Of a DNA stretch of 64,000 nucleotides, positions 31,188-40,721 are shown piece after piece. The position numbers were made by a program, and so were the translations under genes. Positions within the stretch are counted from its first letter, which is position 1. Each line of letters opens with the position of its first letter. The notes under the pieces were generated by a model. That model made no database searches and had not been told where the DNA came from. It saw only the letters and a list, made by a program, of their open reading frames with translations. The stretch is from the NCBI GenBank assembly GCA_948469315.1, contig CAOKLQ010000008.1:27484-91483 (forward strand), in the 5' to 3' direction. This stretch comes from an uncultured Clostridium sp. GTDB taxonomy: Bacteria; Bacillota; Clostridia; TANB77; CAG-508.

Positions 31188-31302
31188 AAAGCGAATCTTA
31201 AGAATTTTTAAGCGATGGAAATTGCAAAAAAATTCTAATAATTCCCATAATTATCTAGTACATAAATTTCTCCTACTAGGAGAAATTTACTACTATATAA
31301 AA
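31188..31302 (-). repeat. Element C, copy 2 (reverse orientation)
   Basis: The reverse complement matches 36784-36898 closely: a GATAATTATGGGAATTATTAGAATTT core, with a flanking hairpin GAATTTTTAAGCGAT..ATTGC..AAATTC and a second hairpin TTTCTCCT..AGGAGAAA. Confidence 0.8.
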
Positions 31303-31329
31303 AAATGAGAATACAAAGGAGGAATACAA

Positions 31330-31605
31330 ATGGAAACTAAGTTTAGTAATGAAACATTTGGGGGAGTAGATGTAAAGCAAGAGTCACAAGAAGATGTAAA
31401 AGTAAATACACAGTTTAATTTACCACAAAAAGTGAGTATGTGGACTAAAGTTAAAAATTTCCTATTTCAAGATATAAAAGTAGAGTTAACTCCAAAACAA
31501 CAAGCTTTTGAAGATAGATTAAATGGATTTTTACATCAAGAAATTACATGGGAAAAAGTACATAACTTTTTATTTCAAGAAATATCATTTAAGAAAAATA
31601 AATAA
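31330..31605 (+). CDS. Small unknown protein with a repeated NFLFQ(D/E)I motif
   Basis: 91 residues, not recognised. It has a hydrophilic N terminus (1-35), then WTKVKNFLFQDIKVE and later WEKVHNFLFQEISF, an internal duplication of about 18 residues separated by a linker. No signal peptide or transmembrane helix. AAAGGAGG precedes the ATG. The C-terminal pattern W-x-K-(I/V)-K is echoed weakly at the end of the protein at 32481 (FWEKIKQSKIARAIKSVLNI), suggesting a shared short module by inference. Confidence 0.6.
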   Translation: METKFSNETFGGVDVKQESQEDVKVNTQFNLPQKVSMWTKVKNFLFQDIKVELTPKQQAFEDRLNGFLHQEITWEKVHNFLFQEISFKKNK

Positions 31606-31617
31606 GAGATATATATC

Positions 31618-31695
31618 ATAGGGACATGGCTATGTCCTTATGTTTTTGTTTTATAATATGTTTTTTATAGGACGTAGCACACCACGTCCCTACTT
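31618..31695. repeat. REP-like hairpin pair
   Basis: GGGACAT..ATGTCC is followed by an inverted hairpin GGACGTAGC..ACGTCCC whose minus strand begins GTAGGGACG. This is a REPIN-like arrangement between two genes. Confidence 0.65.
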
Positions 31696-31773
31696 CCGTA
31701 AGAAAAATAAAAAAACTATTGCAAAAAGAAAATAAATAGTATATAATTTGCAAAAAGCAAAAAGGTGAAAATA

Positions 31774-32349
31774 ATGAATAAAACAAAAAGGAAGATTTTT
31801 GAGACATCGATGAAACTATTTGCGGAAAAAGGGTATGAAGCAACAAGTATTGAAGAGATAACAGCAACAGTAGGTGTTGCAAAAGGAACTTTATATTATC
31901 ATTTTGCAAGTAAAGAAGAAATTTTCAACTTTTTAGTTGAAGAAGGAATGAAATTACTAAAAAATAGTATTCAAATAAAAACAGCCAAACTTTCTAATTC
32001 CTTAGATAAAATACGAGCAATAATTTTAATACAAATAAAAGTAATAAAAAAATATGAAAACTTAATTACAATAGTATTAAGTCAAATATGGGGAAATGAA
32101 GAAAGAAATAACACATGTAAAAAATATGTATTTGAATATATTAAAACAATTGAAGATATTATTAAAGATGGTATAAAAAAAAGTGAAATAACAAATAGAG
32201 ATTCAGAAGTTTTAGCATCAGAAATTTTTGCGCTAACGTGTACAAGTTTAATATATAAAATAAAAACAAAGCAAGAAATAGATATTAAAAAGATATATGC
32301 GGAACTGGAAGATACAGTAATTAACGGAATAAAATACTTTGTAATATAG
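31774..32349 (+). CDS. TetR-family transcriptional regulator
   Basis: About 191 residues. The N-terminal HTH is clear: KIFETSMKLFAEKGYEATSIEEITATVGVAKGTLYYHFASKEEIF (residues 6-50, in consecutive pieces). The C-terminal ligand domain has no recognisable signature. ATG 31774 is chosen over GTG 31765, because AAAGGTG is the ribosome site. Its target is unknown; the next gene, at 32481, has its own promoter and is a candidate. Confidence 0.85.
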   Translation: MNKTKRKIFETSMKLFAEKGYEATSIEEITATVGVAKGTLYYHFASKEEIFNFLVEEGMKLLKNSIQIKTAKLSNSLDKIRAIILIQIKVIKKYENLITIVLSQIWGNEERNNTCKKYVFEYIKTIEDIIKDGIKKSEITNRDSEVLASEIFALTCTSLIYKIKTKQEIDIKKIYAELEDTVINGIKYFVI

Positions 32350-32398
32350 TTGTAACACAAATGTAACAAAAATGTAATATATTTTTTCTATTTTACTA

Positions 32399-32427
32399 TT
32401 GTAGTTTTTTGTAGAAAGATGTATAAT
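32399..32427 (+). promoter_or_regulatory. Promoter before the gene at 32481
   Basis: TTGTAG, 17-bp spacer, perfect TATAAT. The upstream run TGTAACACAAATGTAACA could be an operator for the neighbouring TetR protein (inference). Confidence 0.5.
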
Positions 32428-32480
32428 GAAAATGTTAAGAGCAATTTTATATTACATATGATTAAGGAGGGGAGTTTACA

Positions 32481-33338
32481 ATGTCTATATTTAGAAGAAA
32501 CAAAACAGGCATAGTAAACGTGAGAATGGTTATCACGGAAGAAAAGATAAAATCAAATATTTATAAAGTACAAAAAATGATTGATCCAAAAAGTAAAAAG
32601 CAAATAGTTGAATTAGAAGAAGATGGTTACTTTAAGGATTTAATAGAATCAATAAAAACATATTTAATAGAATATCCAAAGAAAAAGAACTTTCCAACAA
32701 GTGTATATAATGCTGCTTATGAATTAGTTGAATATGCAACTAATCAATTTGAAGAAAACACAAAAGAAATAGAAGCTTTAATAAGACAAAGAGAAAATAA
32801 TATAAATTTAGGAACGGAACTTAAACAGCTATTAGAGATTGCACAAAACAAAGAAAAAGGTTGGAAAGACAAAGTAAAAGAAGTTAAAGATAAATTTGGA
32901 GAAGATATAACTGAACCTCTAATGATAATTGGGAGAGCTAGAGTTAAAACAACTCAGAATTATCAAAATGCAATAAAACTAATAAATGCTAGGATAGCTA
33001 ACTTAGAATCTAATTTACATATTGAAATAGATATGGAAAGAATAGAAGATAGATCAAAAGCATTGAGTTTTATAGGAATAGAAGTTGCAGATGCATTAAA
33101 AGTAATACCAGCACCTGCTGAAGAAAAAAATCATGAAAAACTAGCTCAGACAGAAAAAATAGAAGTTGTAGAGGAAAGAACAGAAGAACAATATACTCCA
33201 GAAACATTTGAAACAAAATTAACATTCTGGGAGAAAATTAAACAAAGCAAAATTGCAAGGGCTATTAAATCAGTATTAAATATAAGAATTGTAGTAGACA
33301 ACTCAAATGCATTACCAGAAGGAAAGAGTGAAAATTAA
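32481..33338 (+). CDS. Unknown cytoplasmic helical protein
   Basis: 285 residues, not recognised. It is mostly alpha-helical and charged, with a coiled-coil-like middle (about 80-190) and an Ala/Pro/Glu linker (PAPAEEKNHEK), then a C-terminal amphipathic helix FWEKIKQSKIARAIKSVLNI that might contact membrane. No signal peptide. AAGGAGGGGAG gives a very strong ribosome site. It is followed by a hairpin (33353) and another helical protein, both probably expressed from 32399. Confidence 0.6.
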   Translation: MSIFRRNKTGIVNVRMVITEEKIKSNIYKVQKMIDPKSKKQIVELEEDGYFKDLIESIKTYLIEYPKKKNFPTSVYNAAYELVEYATNQFEENTKEIEALIRQRENNINLGTELKQLLEIAQNKEKGWKDKVKEVKDKFGEDITEPLMIIGRARVKTTQNYQNAIKLINARIANLESNLHIEIDMERIEDRSKALSFIGIEVADALKVIPAPAEEKNHEKLAQTEKIEVVEERTEEQYTPETFETKLTFWEKIKQSKIARAIKSVLNIRIVVDNSNALPEGKSEN

Positions 33339-33352
33339 TAATTTAGAAATAG

Positions 33353-33376
33353 GGGGCACAGGAGACTGTGCCTTTA
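33353..33376 (+). terminator. Hairpin GGCACA/TGTGCC
   Basis: GGGCACA-GGAGAC-TGTGCC followed by TTTATATATA. It could be a weak terminator or one of the GGG..CCC REP-like hairpins. Confidence 0.5.
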
Positions 33377-33477
33377 TATATAAGTTTGACTTATATATAA
33401 AACTAATTAGTAAAAAACATTGCATTATAAAATATAAGGTGCTAAAATATTTTCATAGTTAAAGGAGGTGAAATGAA

Positions 33478-33954
33478 ATGGAAGAAAAAAGATTTATTGA
33501 AATAATTGAGGCTAACAATGAAAAGCTAGTAAATCTAATGGATAAAAAAGTTGAAGCTAACAATGAAAAATTAGCAAATCTAATAGATGAAAAGATCGAA
33601 ACCAATAATGAAAAATTAGTGAATCTAATAGATGAAAAATTCAAAGCTAATAATAGAAGAACTACTAATTTAATGGAAATGAATAATGAAGCTTTATTAT
33701 TAAAATTAGACAAAAGATTTGAAAAAATAGAAAAAGAAATAAAAGAACTTAAAGCAGAAGTTAGTAATAATAGATTTTACTTCGAAGATACTTATGATCA
33801 AAAAAGTAATATTTTATTTCAAAAAGTTGATTTAAATGAACGATTACATATTATAGAGCGTAAGGAATTAGATAAATACAAAAAGGAAAATAATGATCGT
33901 TTAAATTCATATGATGTTAGAATTACTAGTTTAGAAAAAGTAGTAAATGAATAA
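33478..33954 (+). CDS. Coiled-coil protein with 15-residue tandem repeats
   Basis: 158 residues. After ten residues, a 15-residue unit of the form E-A-N-N-E-K-L-x-N-L-I-D-E-K-I repeats three times and part of a fourth (33508 to about 33675, a 45-bp DNA repeat). A heptad coiled coil (LDKRFEKIEKEIKELKAEV) follows, and a second one near the C terminus. No signal or membrane segment. It resembles DUF-type coiled-coil proteins next to phage or plasmid genes, but I assign no function. AAAGGAGGTG precedes the ATG. A strong terminator follows. Confidence 0.7.
   Translation: MEEKRFIEIIEANNEKLVNLMDKKVEANNEKLANLIDEKIETNNEKLVNLIDEKFKANNRRTTNLMEMNNEALLLKLDKRFEKIEKEIKELKAEVSNNRFYFEDTYDQKSNILFQKVDLNERLHIIERKELDKYKKENNDRLNSYDVRITSLEKVVNE
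33508..33675 (+). repeat. 45-bp tandem repeat within a coding sequence
   Basis: About 3.5 imperfect copies in phase with the reading frame, encoding the NNEKL..LIDEK unit. Confidence 0.75.
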
Positions 33955-33993
33955 CATAATTTTAATCTAATAAGCTTAATCTAAGCCAATATA

Positions 33994-34052
33994 AAGTAGG
34001 CATATATATTACATTTTAGAAAGTAGATGTAATATATATGCCTACTTTTTAT
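33994..34052 (+). terminator. Strong terminator after the repeat protein
   Basis: A 20-bp perfect stem starting AAGTAGGCATATATATTACA, followed by TTTTTATTATTTT. Confidence 0.88.
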
Positions 34053-34186
34053 TATTTTAAATATTAAAAAATAGTGCACACAATCTTTAGTATATTATGA
34101 TAAAATTAAATTGAAAGCAAAAAACATATATTTACAAAATTAAAAAAATATGACATAATATGAAAAAATACTTGGAGGATGATAAT

Positions 34187-36034
34187 ATGAGCTTAAGGGA
34201 TTTAAAAATACCAAATTTTAAATTTCCAAAATTAAAAATGAAAGACATAGAAAACATTGAAGAAGTAAATGTGGAAATTGACCCAAATAAAATAATTGGG
34301 AAAAATAAAAAACATGAATATTATGAAGGAACGAATTATTCTACAATTAAAGAAATATTTATTCAAAATATGGAAAAATATAAAAGCAACATATTTGTTT
34401 TAGAAAAACAAGATCATAAAGAACCATATAAACAAATTACATATGAAAAGTTTTGCAAAGATGTAATAAACTTTGGAACAGGTATTACAAACTTTTTAAA
34501 TATAAAAGATGAAAGAATAATAATTATAGGAGAAACATCTTATAACTGGTATATATCATATATGGCACTTTTATGTGGGGTAGGAATTGCAGTTCCTATA
34601 GATAGCCAGTTACCTAGCAATGAAATAGAAAATTTAATTATAAGATCAAGAGCAACAGTTGTTATATATTCAGAAAAGAAAAAAGATATAATAAGTAAGT
34701 TGCAAGATAATTTGCCAAGGGTCAAATATTTTGTTGAAATGTACTCTCAAGATACCATAAATGGAAGAAATGTAGGATTTGATTATATTTTAAATGAAGG
34801 TGAAAAAATAGTAAAAAGTGGAGATAATAGCTTTTTAGAAATAAAAATAGATCCAGAAGAATTTAAGTTATTAATTTTTACATCAGGTACAACATCAGCA
34901 TCGAAAGGAGTTATGATTTGTAATAGAAATCTAGCACAAAATATAAATAGTGTAAATCCATATGTTAAAATATATGATACAGATAGATTTTTCTCAGTAT
35001 TACCACTTCATCATACATATGAATCTACTATAGGATTTTTATTACCATTTGAAAGAGGAGCATCAATTGCTATATGCGAAGGTTTAAAACATATAGTTCC
35101 AAACCTTCAGCAAACACATCCAACTGCATTACTTGCAGTACCTTTGCTTATAGAAAACTTGCATAAGAAAATAAATAAATCAATTGAAAAAAGTGGAAAA
35201 GCACCTCTTGTAAATTCAATGATACATGTTACAAATGCACTAAAAACAGTAGGTGTTGATTTAAAGAAAAAAGTATTTAAAGAAATATTAGATAACTTAG
35301 GAGGAAACTTAAGAATAATAGTTTCAGCAGCAGCGCCAATTGACCCTAAAGTTGGAAAATGGGTGCAAGATATGGGAATAGCATTTTTGCAAGGTTATGG
35401 ATTAACAGAAACAGCACCAATTGCAGCTCTAACACCAGATTTCGATCCAAGAGTAGGTTCAGCAGGAAAAGCAGTTTTACCAGATGAAATAAAAATACAT
35501 AATCCAAATGAAAATAAAGAAGGAGAAGTATGGATAAAAGGGGAAACTGTAATGATGGGTTATTACGAAAATGAAGAAGCAACAAAAGAAGTTATTTATG
35601 ATGGATGGTTTAATTCAGGAGATATAGGTTATCTAGATAAGGATGGATATCTATATATTACAGGAAGAAGTAAAAATGTAATAGTAACACAAAATGGAAA
35701 AAACATATACCCAGAAGAATTAGAATTGATGTTAGGAAAGCTTCCAGAAATAAAAGAATGTATGGTATATGGAAAAGAAGTTGAAGGTGACAAAGAACTA
35801 TTACTTTCAGTAAAAGTAATTCCTAGTTTAGAAGATATAGAAGAATTACATGGAAGAGATTTATCTGATGATCAAATACATAAAATAATCTGGGAAGAAA
35901 TAAAGAAAATAAACAAACAAGTTACATCATATAAAGCAATAAAAAATCTAGAAATAAAAAAAGATGAATTCGAAAAGACAACAACAATGAAAATAAAAAG
36001 ATTTGAAGAATTGAAAAAAGACAAGAAAAAATAA
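34187..36034 (+). CDS. AMP-forming acyl-CoA synthetase, paralogue 2
   Basis: About 615 residues. ANL-family motifs: LLIFTSGTTSASKGVM near residue 226, LQGYGLTETAPI, GWFNSGDIG, ITGRSKNVIVTQNGKNIYPEE, and TTTMKIKRFEE near the C terminus with the catalytic Lys position. Compared with the minus-strand copy at 9182 it has about 40 extra N-terminal residues (SLRDLKIPNFKFPKLKMKD). ATG 34187 is preferred because TTGGAGGA lies seven bases upstream; the ATG at 34160 has no such site. It should activate a fatty or related acid to acyl-CoA. The presence of two paralogues suggests use of exogenous fatty acids (inference). Confidence 0.9.
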   Translation: MSLRDLKIPNFKFPKLKMKDIENIEEVNVEIDPNKIIGKNKKHEYYEGTNYSTIKEIFIQNMEKYKSNIFVLEKQDHKEPYKQITYEKFCKDVINFGTGITNFLNIKDERIIIIGETSYNWYISYMALLCGVGIAVPIDSQLPSNEIENLIIRSRATVVIYSEKKKDIISKLQDNLPRVKYFVEMYSQDTINGRNVGFDYILNEGEKIVKSGDNSFLEIKIDPEEFKLLIFTSGTTSASKGVMICNRNLAQNINSVNPYVKIYDTDRFFSVLPLHHTYESTIGFLLPFERGASIAICEGLKHIVPNLQQTHPTALLAVPLLIENLHKKINKSIEKSGKAPLVNSMIHVTNALKTVGVDLKKKVFKEILDNLGGNLRIIVSAAAPIDPKVGKWVQDMGIAFLQGYGLTETAPIAALTPDFDPRVGSAGKAVLPDEIKIHNPNENKEGEVWIKGETVMMGYYENEEATKEVIYDGWFNSGDIGYLDKDGYLYITGRSKNVIVTQNGKNIYPEELELMLGKLPEIKECMVYGKEVEGDKELLLSVKVIPSLEDIEELHGRDLSDDQIHKIIWEEIKKINKQVTSYKAIKNLEIKKDEFEKTTTMKIKRFEELKKDKKK

Positions 36035-36228
36035 ATATAAAGGATAAATATTAATTTGAATTAGAAGAATTTAATAACTTATTATAGTTGAATATACAAA
36101 GTAGATATTGAAAAAACTCGTACTAAAGTATATTTTATACTTGCAAAATTATTAAATAACATTTATAATTAAAGCATAACAAGAAAATTTTACCAAATGG
36201 ACTAATTATTAAAAAGGAGCTGATTATT

Positions 36229-36759
36229 ATGGATATAAAAATAACAGGAAAAGATTTAGAAATTACAGAGGCCATTAGAGCATATGTAGAAAAAAAGATG
36301 GAAAGGATCGAAAAATATTTTGATGATGAATTCCAAGTAGTTGCAACTGTAAAAAGCGAAAAGACAGAAAAAATTGCAGAAATAAGAGTGATGATAAAAA
36401 GTGATTTATATAAAGCAGTTACAGCTCATAAAGACTTATATGCAGCAATAGATAAAGATATAGATATATTAGAAGGTCAAATAAGAAAATATAAAACTAA
36501 AAAAGAGAAAATGTTTAGAGATGCTTCATCAATGGCAAAAGAAGAAATGAAGTCAAAAGCAGCTGAAATAGAAGATGAAGTAATAAAAGAAATATATTAT
36601 TCAATAAGACCAATGGGAATAGATGATGCAAAACTAAAATTACAAGAAAAGCCAAACGACAGATTTTTATCTTTCATCAATATTGAAACAGGAAAAGTAA
36701 ATATAATTTACAAATTAAATGATAATAAAAATTATGGAATAGTAGTTCCAGAGGAATAA
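36229..36759 (+). CDS. hpf: Ribosome hibernation promoting factor, long form
   Basis: 176 residues. The N-terminal RaiA/HPF fold (MDIKITGKDLEITEAIRAYVEKK, residues 1-100) that binds the 30S decoding region is joined by a charged linker to the C-terminal dimerisation domain (SIRPMGIDDAKLKLQEKPNDRF). Long HPF forms 100S disomes in Gram-positives. AAAAAGGAG precedes the ATG; a terminator follows directly. Confidence 0.95.
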   Translation: MDIKITGKDLEITEAIRAYVEKKMERIEKYFDDEFQVVATVKSEKTEKIAEIRVMIKSDLYKAVTAHKDLYAAIDKDIDILEGQIRKYKTKKEKMFRDASSMAKEEMKSKAAEIEDEVIKEIYYSIRPMGIDDAKLKLQEKPNDRFLSFINIETGKVNIIYKLNDNKNYGIVVPEE

Positions 36760-36782
36760 AAGCAACCATAGGTTGCTTTTTT
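36759..36782 (+). terminator. Terminator after hpf
   Basis: AAGCAACC-ATA-GGTTGCTTTTTT starting at the hpf stop codon. Confidence 0.9.
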
Positions 36783-36783
36783 A

Positions 36784-36898
36784 TATTCTAGGAAAATTCT
36801 CCTAAAAAGGAGAACTTTCCATAGAAGATAATTATGGGAATTATTAGAATTTCTTTGCGATTTTCATCGCTTAGAAATTCTTAAAATTCGTTTTTTAC
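36784..36898 (+). repeat. Element C, copy 3
   Basis: Hairpin TTCTCCT..AGGAGAA, core GATAATTATGGG, and the perfect stem GAATTTCT..GCGAT-TTTC-ATCGC..AGAAATTC. Base changes relative to 31188-31302 preserve pairing. Confidence 0.8.
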
Positions 36899-37002
36899 TT
36901 GTTCAAACATTATTACAAGATGAGGAAAGGAATAATAATTATGCTCGCTTTTTTTTTTTATTAATGATATAATTTTACAAATAAAAAACAAAGGAGATTA
37001 CA

Positions 37003-40000
37003 ATGTCAGATACAAAATGGACTACTGAGCAAGCCCAAGCAATAAAACAAAAAAACTCAAATATATTAGTTGCAGCAGCAGCTCGGTAGTGGTAAAACAG
37101 CAGTATTAGTTGAAAGAATTATACAAAAAATAATAAATGAAAAAGTAGATATAGATAAAATTTTAGTAGTTACATTTACAAATGCTGCTGCAAGTGAAAT
37201 GAAACAAAGAATAAGTGATAGTATATATAAAAAAATAGAGCAAGACCCTAATAATTTACATCTTCAAAGACAAATAAATCTTCTTGGCAGGGCAAGTATA
37301 TGTACAATTCACTCTTTTTGTTTAGATGTAATAAAAAATAACTTTTTTGAAATAGACATATCTCCAAATTTTAGAATAGGAGATACATCTGAAATAGAAT
37401 TATTAAAAATGGAATGTTTAGAAGATATTTTTGAGCAAAAGTATGAGCAAAACGATGAACAATTCTTAAAATTAGTAGAAACATATACAGGATATAGAGG
37501 AGATGAACCTTTAAAAGAAATAATACAAAAAGTATATAATTTTATACAAAGTAGTCCATTTCCAATAAAATGGCTTGAAGAAAATGTAGAAAAATTTAAT
37601 GTAGATTTATCAAAAGACTTTGGACAAACTAAATGGGGACAAATATTACTAGATAATTTTAAAGAGAAATTAGATGAACAAATAGCTATGATGCAAGCAG
37701 TGGAAAAATATTTAAGTCAGAATTATGAACTAGAAAAATGGATAAACACATTAAAAATTGATATACAAAATATGAATAACTTAAAGCAAAATTGTAATTC
37801 ATGGGAAGAAATGTATAAAAGTGTAGAAGAATTTAAATTTACAAGATGGCCTACAGACAAAAAAATACAGTCAAATATAAAAGAAGAAGCAAAGCAAAAA
37901 AGAGATGAAATTACTAAAAATTATAAAGATATAAAAAACATAATGATTGCATATACGGGGGAAGAAATAAATGAGGATTTAAAGGCGACATATGAAATAA
38001 TGAAAATTTTAAAAGATTTAATAATAGAATTTTCTAATAAATTTTCTCAAAAAAAGAAAGAAAAAAATATAATAGATTTTAATGATATAGAACATTTTGC
38101 ACTAAAAATTTTAATGCAAGAAGACGAAAATAGAAATTATGTACCAACTGAGGTTTCAAAAAAATATATGCAAAAATTTATAGAAATAGCAGTAGATGAA
38201 TATCAAGACAGCAATTTAGTTCAAGAATATATATTAAATGCAATATCAAAAAATAACATTTTTATGGTAGGAGATGTAAAACAAAGTATATATAAATTTA
38301 GACAAGCAAGACCAGAACTTTTTTTAGAAAAATATGATAGATACAAAACATTAGAAGATAGAAAAGAAAATGATAATTTAAAAATTAAATTATTTAAAAA
38401 CTTTAGAAGTAGAAAAAATGTGTTAGATATTACAAATATAATATTTAAAAATATAATGTCAAAAGATTTAGGTGATATAAATTATACAAAAGAAGAATAT
38501 CTAAATTTAGGTGCAAATTACCCAGAAAATAACCAAAACTTAAATATACAGTTACATATAATAGATTTAAAAGAAGATAAAAAGGATGAGTGGGATTTAT
38601 ATGAAACAGAAAATGAAGAAGATGAAGCACTAGAACTTGTAGAAAAGAATTTATTAGAAGCAAAATTTGTAGCAAAAAAAATAAAAGAATTATTAAATAG
38701 TAATTATCAAGTATATGATTCAAAAGTAGGATATAGAAAAGCTACATATAAAGATATAGTAATTTTACTAAGAGCAACATCAAATATAGCACAAATATAT
38801 GAAAAAGAATTATTAGAAAAAAATATACCAATATATAGTGATACATCATCTCAGTATTTAGAAAGTATAGAAATTCAAACTATTATCTCACTATTAAAAA
38901 TAATAGATAATCCTATGCAAGATATTGACTTAGTTACAGTTTTAAGAAGTATGATAGGAGGCTTTACAGATAATGAGTTAGTAAAAATTAGATTAGTAGA
39001 TAAAAATTGTTATTTTTATGAATCAATGCAAAAAGCAAAAATACAAGTTGGAAGTAATTTGAGTAATAAAATAGATGATTTTTTTGAAAAAATACAAAAA
39101 TGGAGACAAGCACAAGAAGTTTTAGGCTTAGAAGAATTAATATGGAAAATATATGAAGATACTGGATATTATGAATATGTAAGTTTAATGCCAAATGGAG
39201 CTTTAAGACAAGCAAATTTAAAGATGTTATTTGAAAAAGCCAAAATATATGAAAGTGCAAGTTATTCAGGATTATTTAATTTTATAAATTTTATAGAAAG
39301 ATTAAAACAAACAAGTGGAGATATGTCAGCTGCTAAGATAATTGGAGAAAATGAAGACGTAGTTAGAATAATGAGTATACACAAAAGTAAAGGATTAGAA
39401 TTTCCAATAGTATTTTTAGCAAATAGCTCAAAACAATTTAATATGATGGATCTAAAAGACAGTATTATGTTAGACCAAGACTTAGGAATAGGACCTAAAT
39501 ATATAGATTATATAAGAAAAATAGAATTTAATACAATGGCAAAAGAAGCAATAAAAATAAAATCTAGAAAAGAAATAATTTCAGAAGAAATGAGAGTTTT
39601 ATATGTTGCTTTAACAAGAGCAAAAGAAAAATTAATAATAACAGGAACATCAAAAGATTTAGAAAAGGATTTAAGCAAAAAAGAAGAAATTATACAAATG
39701 TGCAGTAAAGAAAAAATAGACAAATATATAGTTGAAAAATATATTAGTTACTTAGATTGGATTGAACTTGTATATTTAAAAAATAAGCAAGAGATGGAAG
39801 GGTATTTTGAGTTATATAAACATACTAAAAAAGAATTATTAGAGGAAAATAAAGAGCAAAGCAAAAATGTAGATTATAAAAAACAATTAGAAGAAAGTAT
39901 AAAAAACAGTAAAGAATTAGACAGTAAAACAAAACAAAAATTAACCTGGAAATATCCAAATGAAAAATTAACCAAAATAGAAAGCAAAACATCTGTAACA

Positions 40001-40597
40001 GGTATAAAACAATTAAAAAAATTGGATAAACAAAACTATGAAATAGAATTACAAAGACCAAAATTTTTAAATGAAATAGAGCAAGTTTCGAATGCAAAAA
40101 GAGGAACACTTATGCATTTATGTATGCAAAGATTAGATTCAACACAAGAATATAATATGCAAGAAATAGAAGATTTAATACAAAAACTTGTTGCAAATAA
40201 AATAATAACTACTTTAGAAGCTCAAAGTATAAACAAAAGTAAAATATTAAATTTTTGCAAAAGCACCATATGGAAAGAACTAAAAACAGCAAAACAAATT
40301 GAAAAAGAAAAGCCATTTTATATAAACATACCAATATGTGAGATATATGAAATAAATACACAAAAACCTATATTAGTACAAGGAATAATAGATTTATATT
40401 ATATAAATAAAGATGATCAGTTGGTACTTGTAGATTATAAAACAGATTATGTAGAAAATAAGAACGAAAAAATATTAATAGAAAAATACAAAACACAGCT
40501 AGAATTATACAAAAAAGCATTAGAGGAAGCTTTAAATAGAAAGGTAGATAAAGTATACATTTATTCAACTTATTTGGATAAGGAGATTGAAATTTAA
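37003..40597 (+). CDS. addA: ATP-dependent helicase/nuclease AddA, one CGG +1 recoding site
   Basis: About 1,197 residues after joining at 37084. The shift falls inside Walker A, giving A-A-A-G-S-G-K-T-A-V-L. Further UvrD-family motifs: VDEYQDSN near residue 397, GDVKQSIYKFRQARPELF, MSIHKSKGLEFPIVF near 789, YVALTRAKEKLIITG. The C-terminal RecB-like nuclease has GIIDLYY and LVLVDYKTD (near 1142). With AddB it processes double-strand breaks toward Chi and loads RecA. Here addB is not adjacent, which is unusual. The zero frame meets TAG directly after CGG, so an unshifted product is only 28 residues long and could have no activity. AAGGAG precedes ATG 37003. Confidence 0.95.
37084..37087 (+). 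other. CGG +1 recoding site 9 (addA Walker A, GCT C GGT)
   Basis: GCA GCT, in-frame CGG, then zero-frame TAG at 37087. The +1 frame reads GGT AGT GGT AAA ACA (G-S-G-K-T). Confidence 0.95.
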
Positions 40598-40643
40598 TAA
40601 GATAAAATTATATTACATTTATATGACATTTTTCCCCAACTCA

Positions 40644-40672
40644 TTGACGGAAAAAACGCAATATTATATACT
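40644..40672 (+). promoter_or_regulatory. Promoter of the dockerin hydrolase gene
   Basis: TTGACG, 17-bp A-rich spacer, TATACT. The transcript would have a leader of about 45 bases. Confidence 0.7.
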
Positions 40673-40721
40673 TAATATGACAAAAAATGTCAAATAATAC
40701 AAAAGAAGGAGGAGATTAAAA

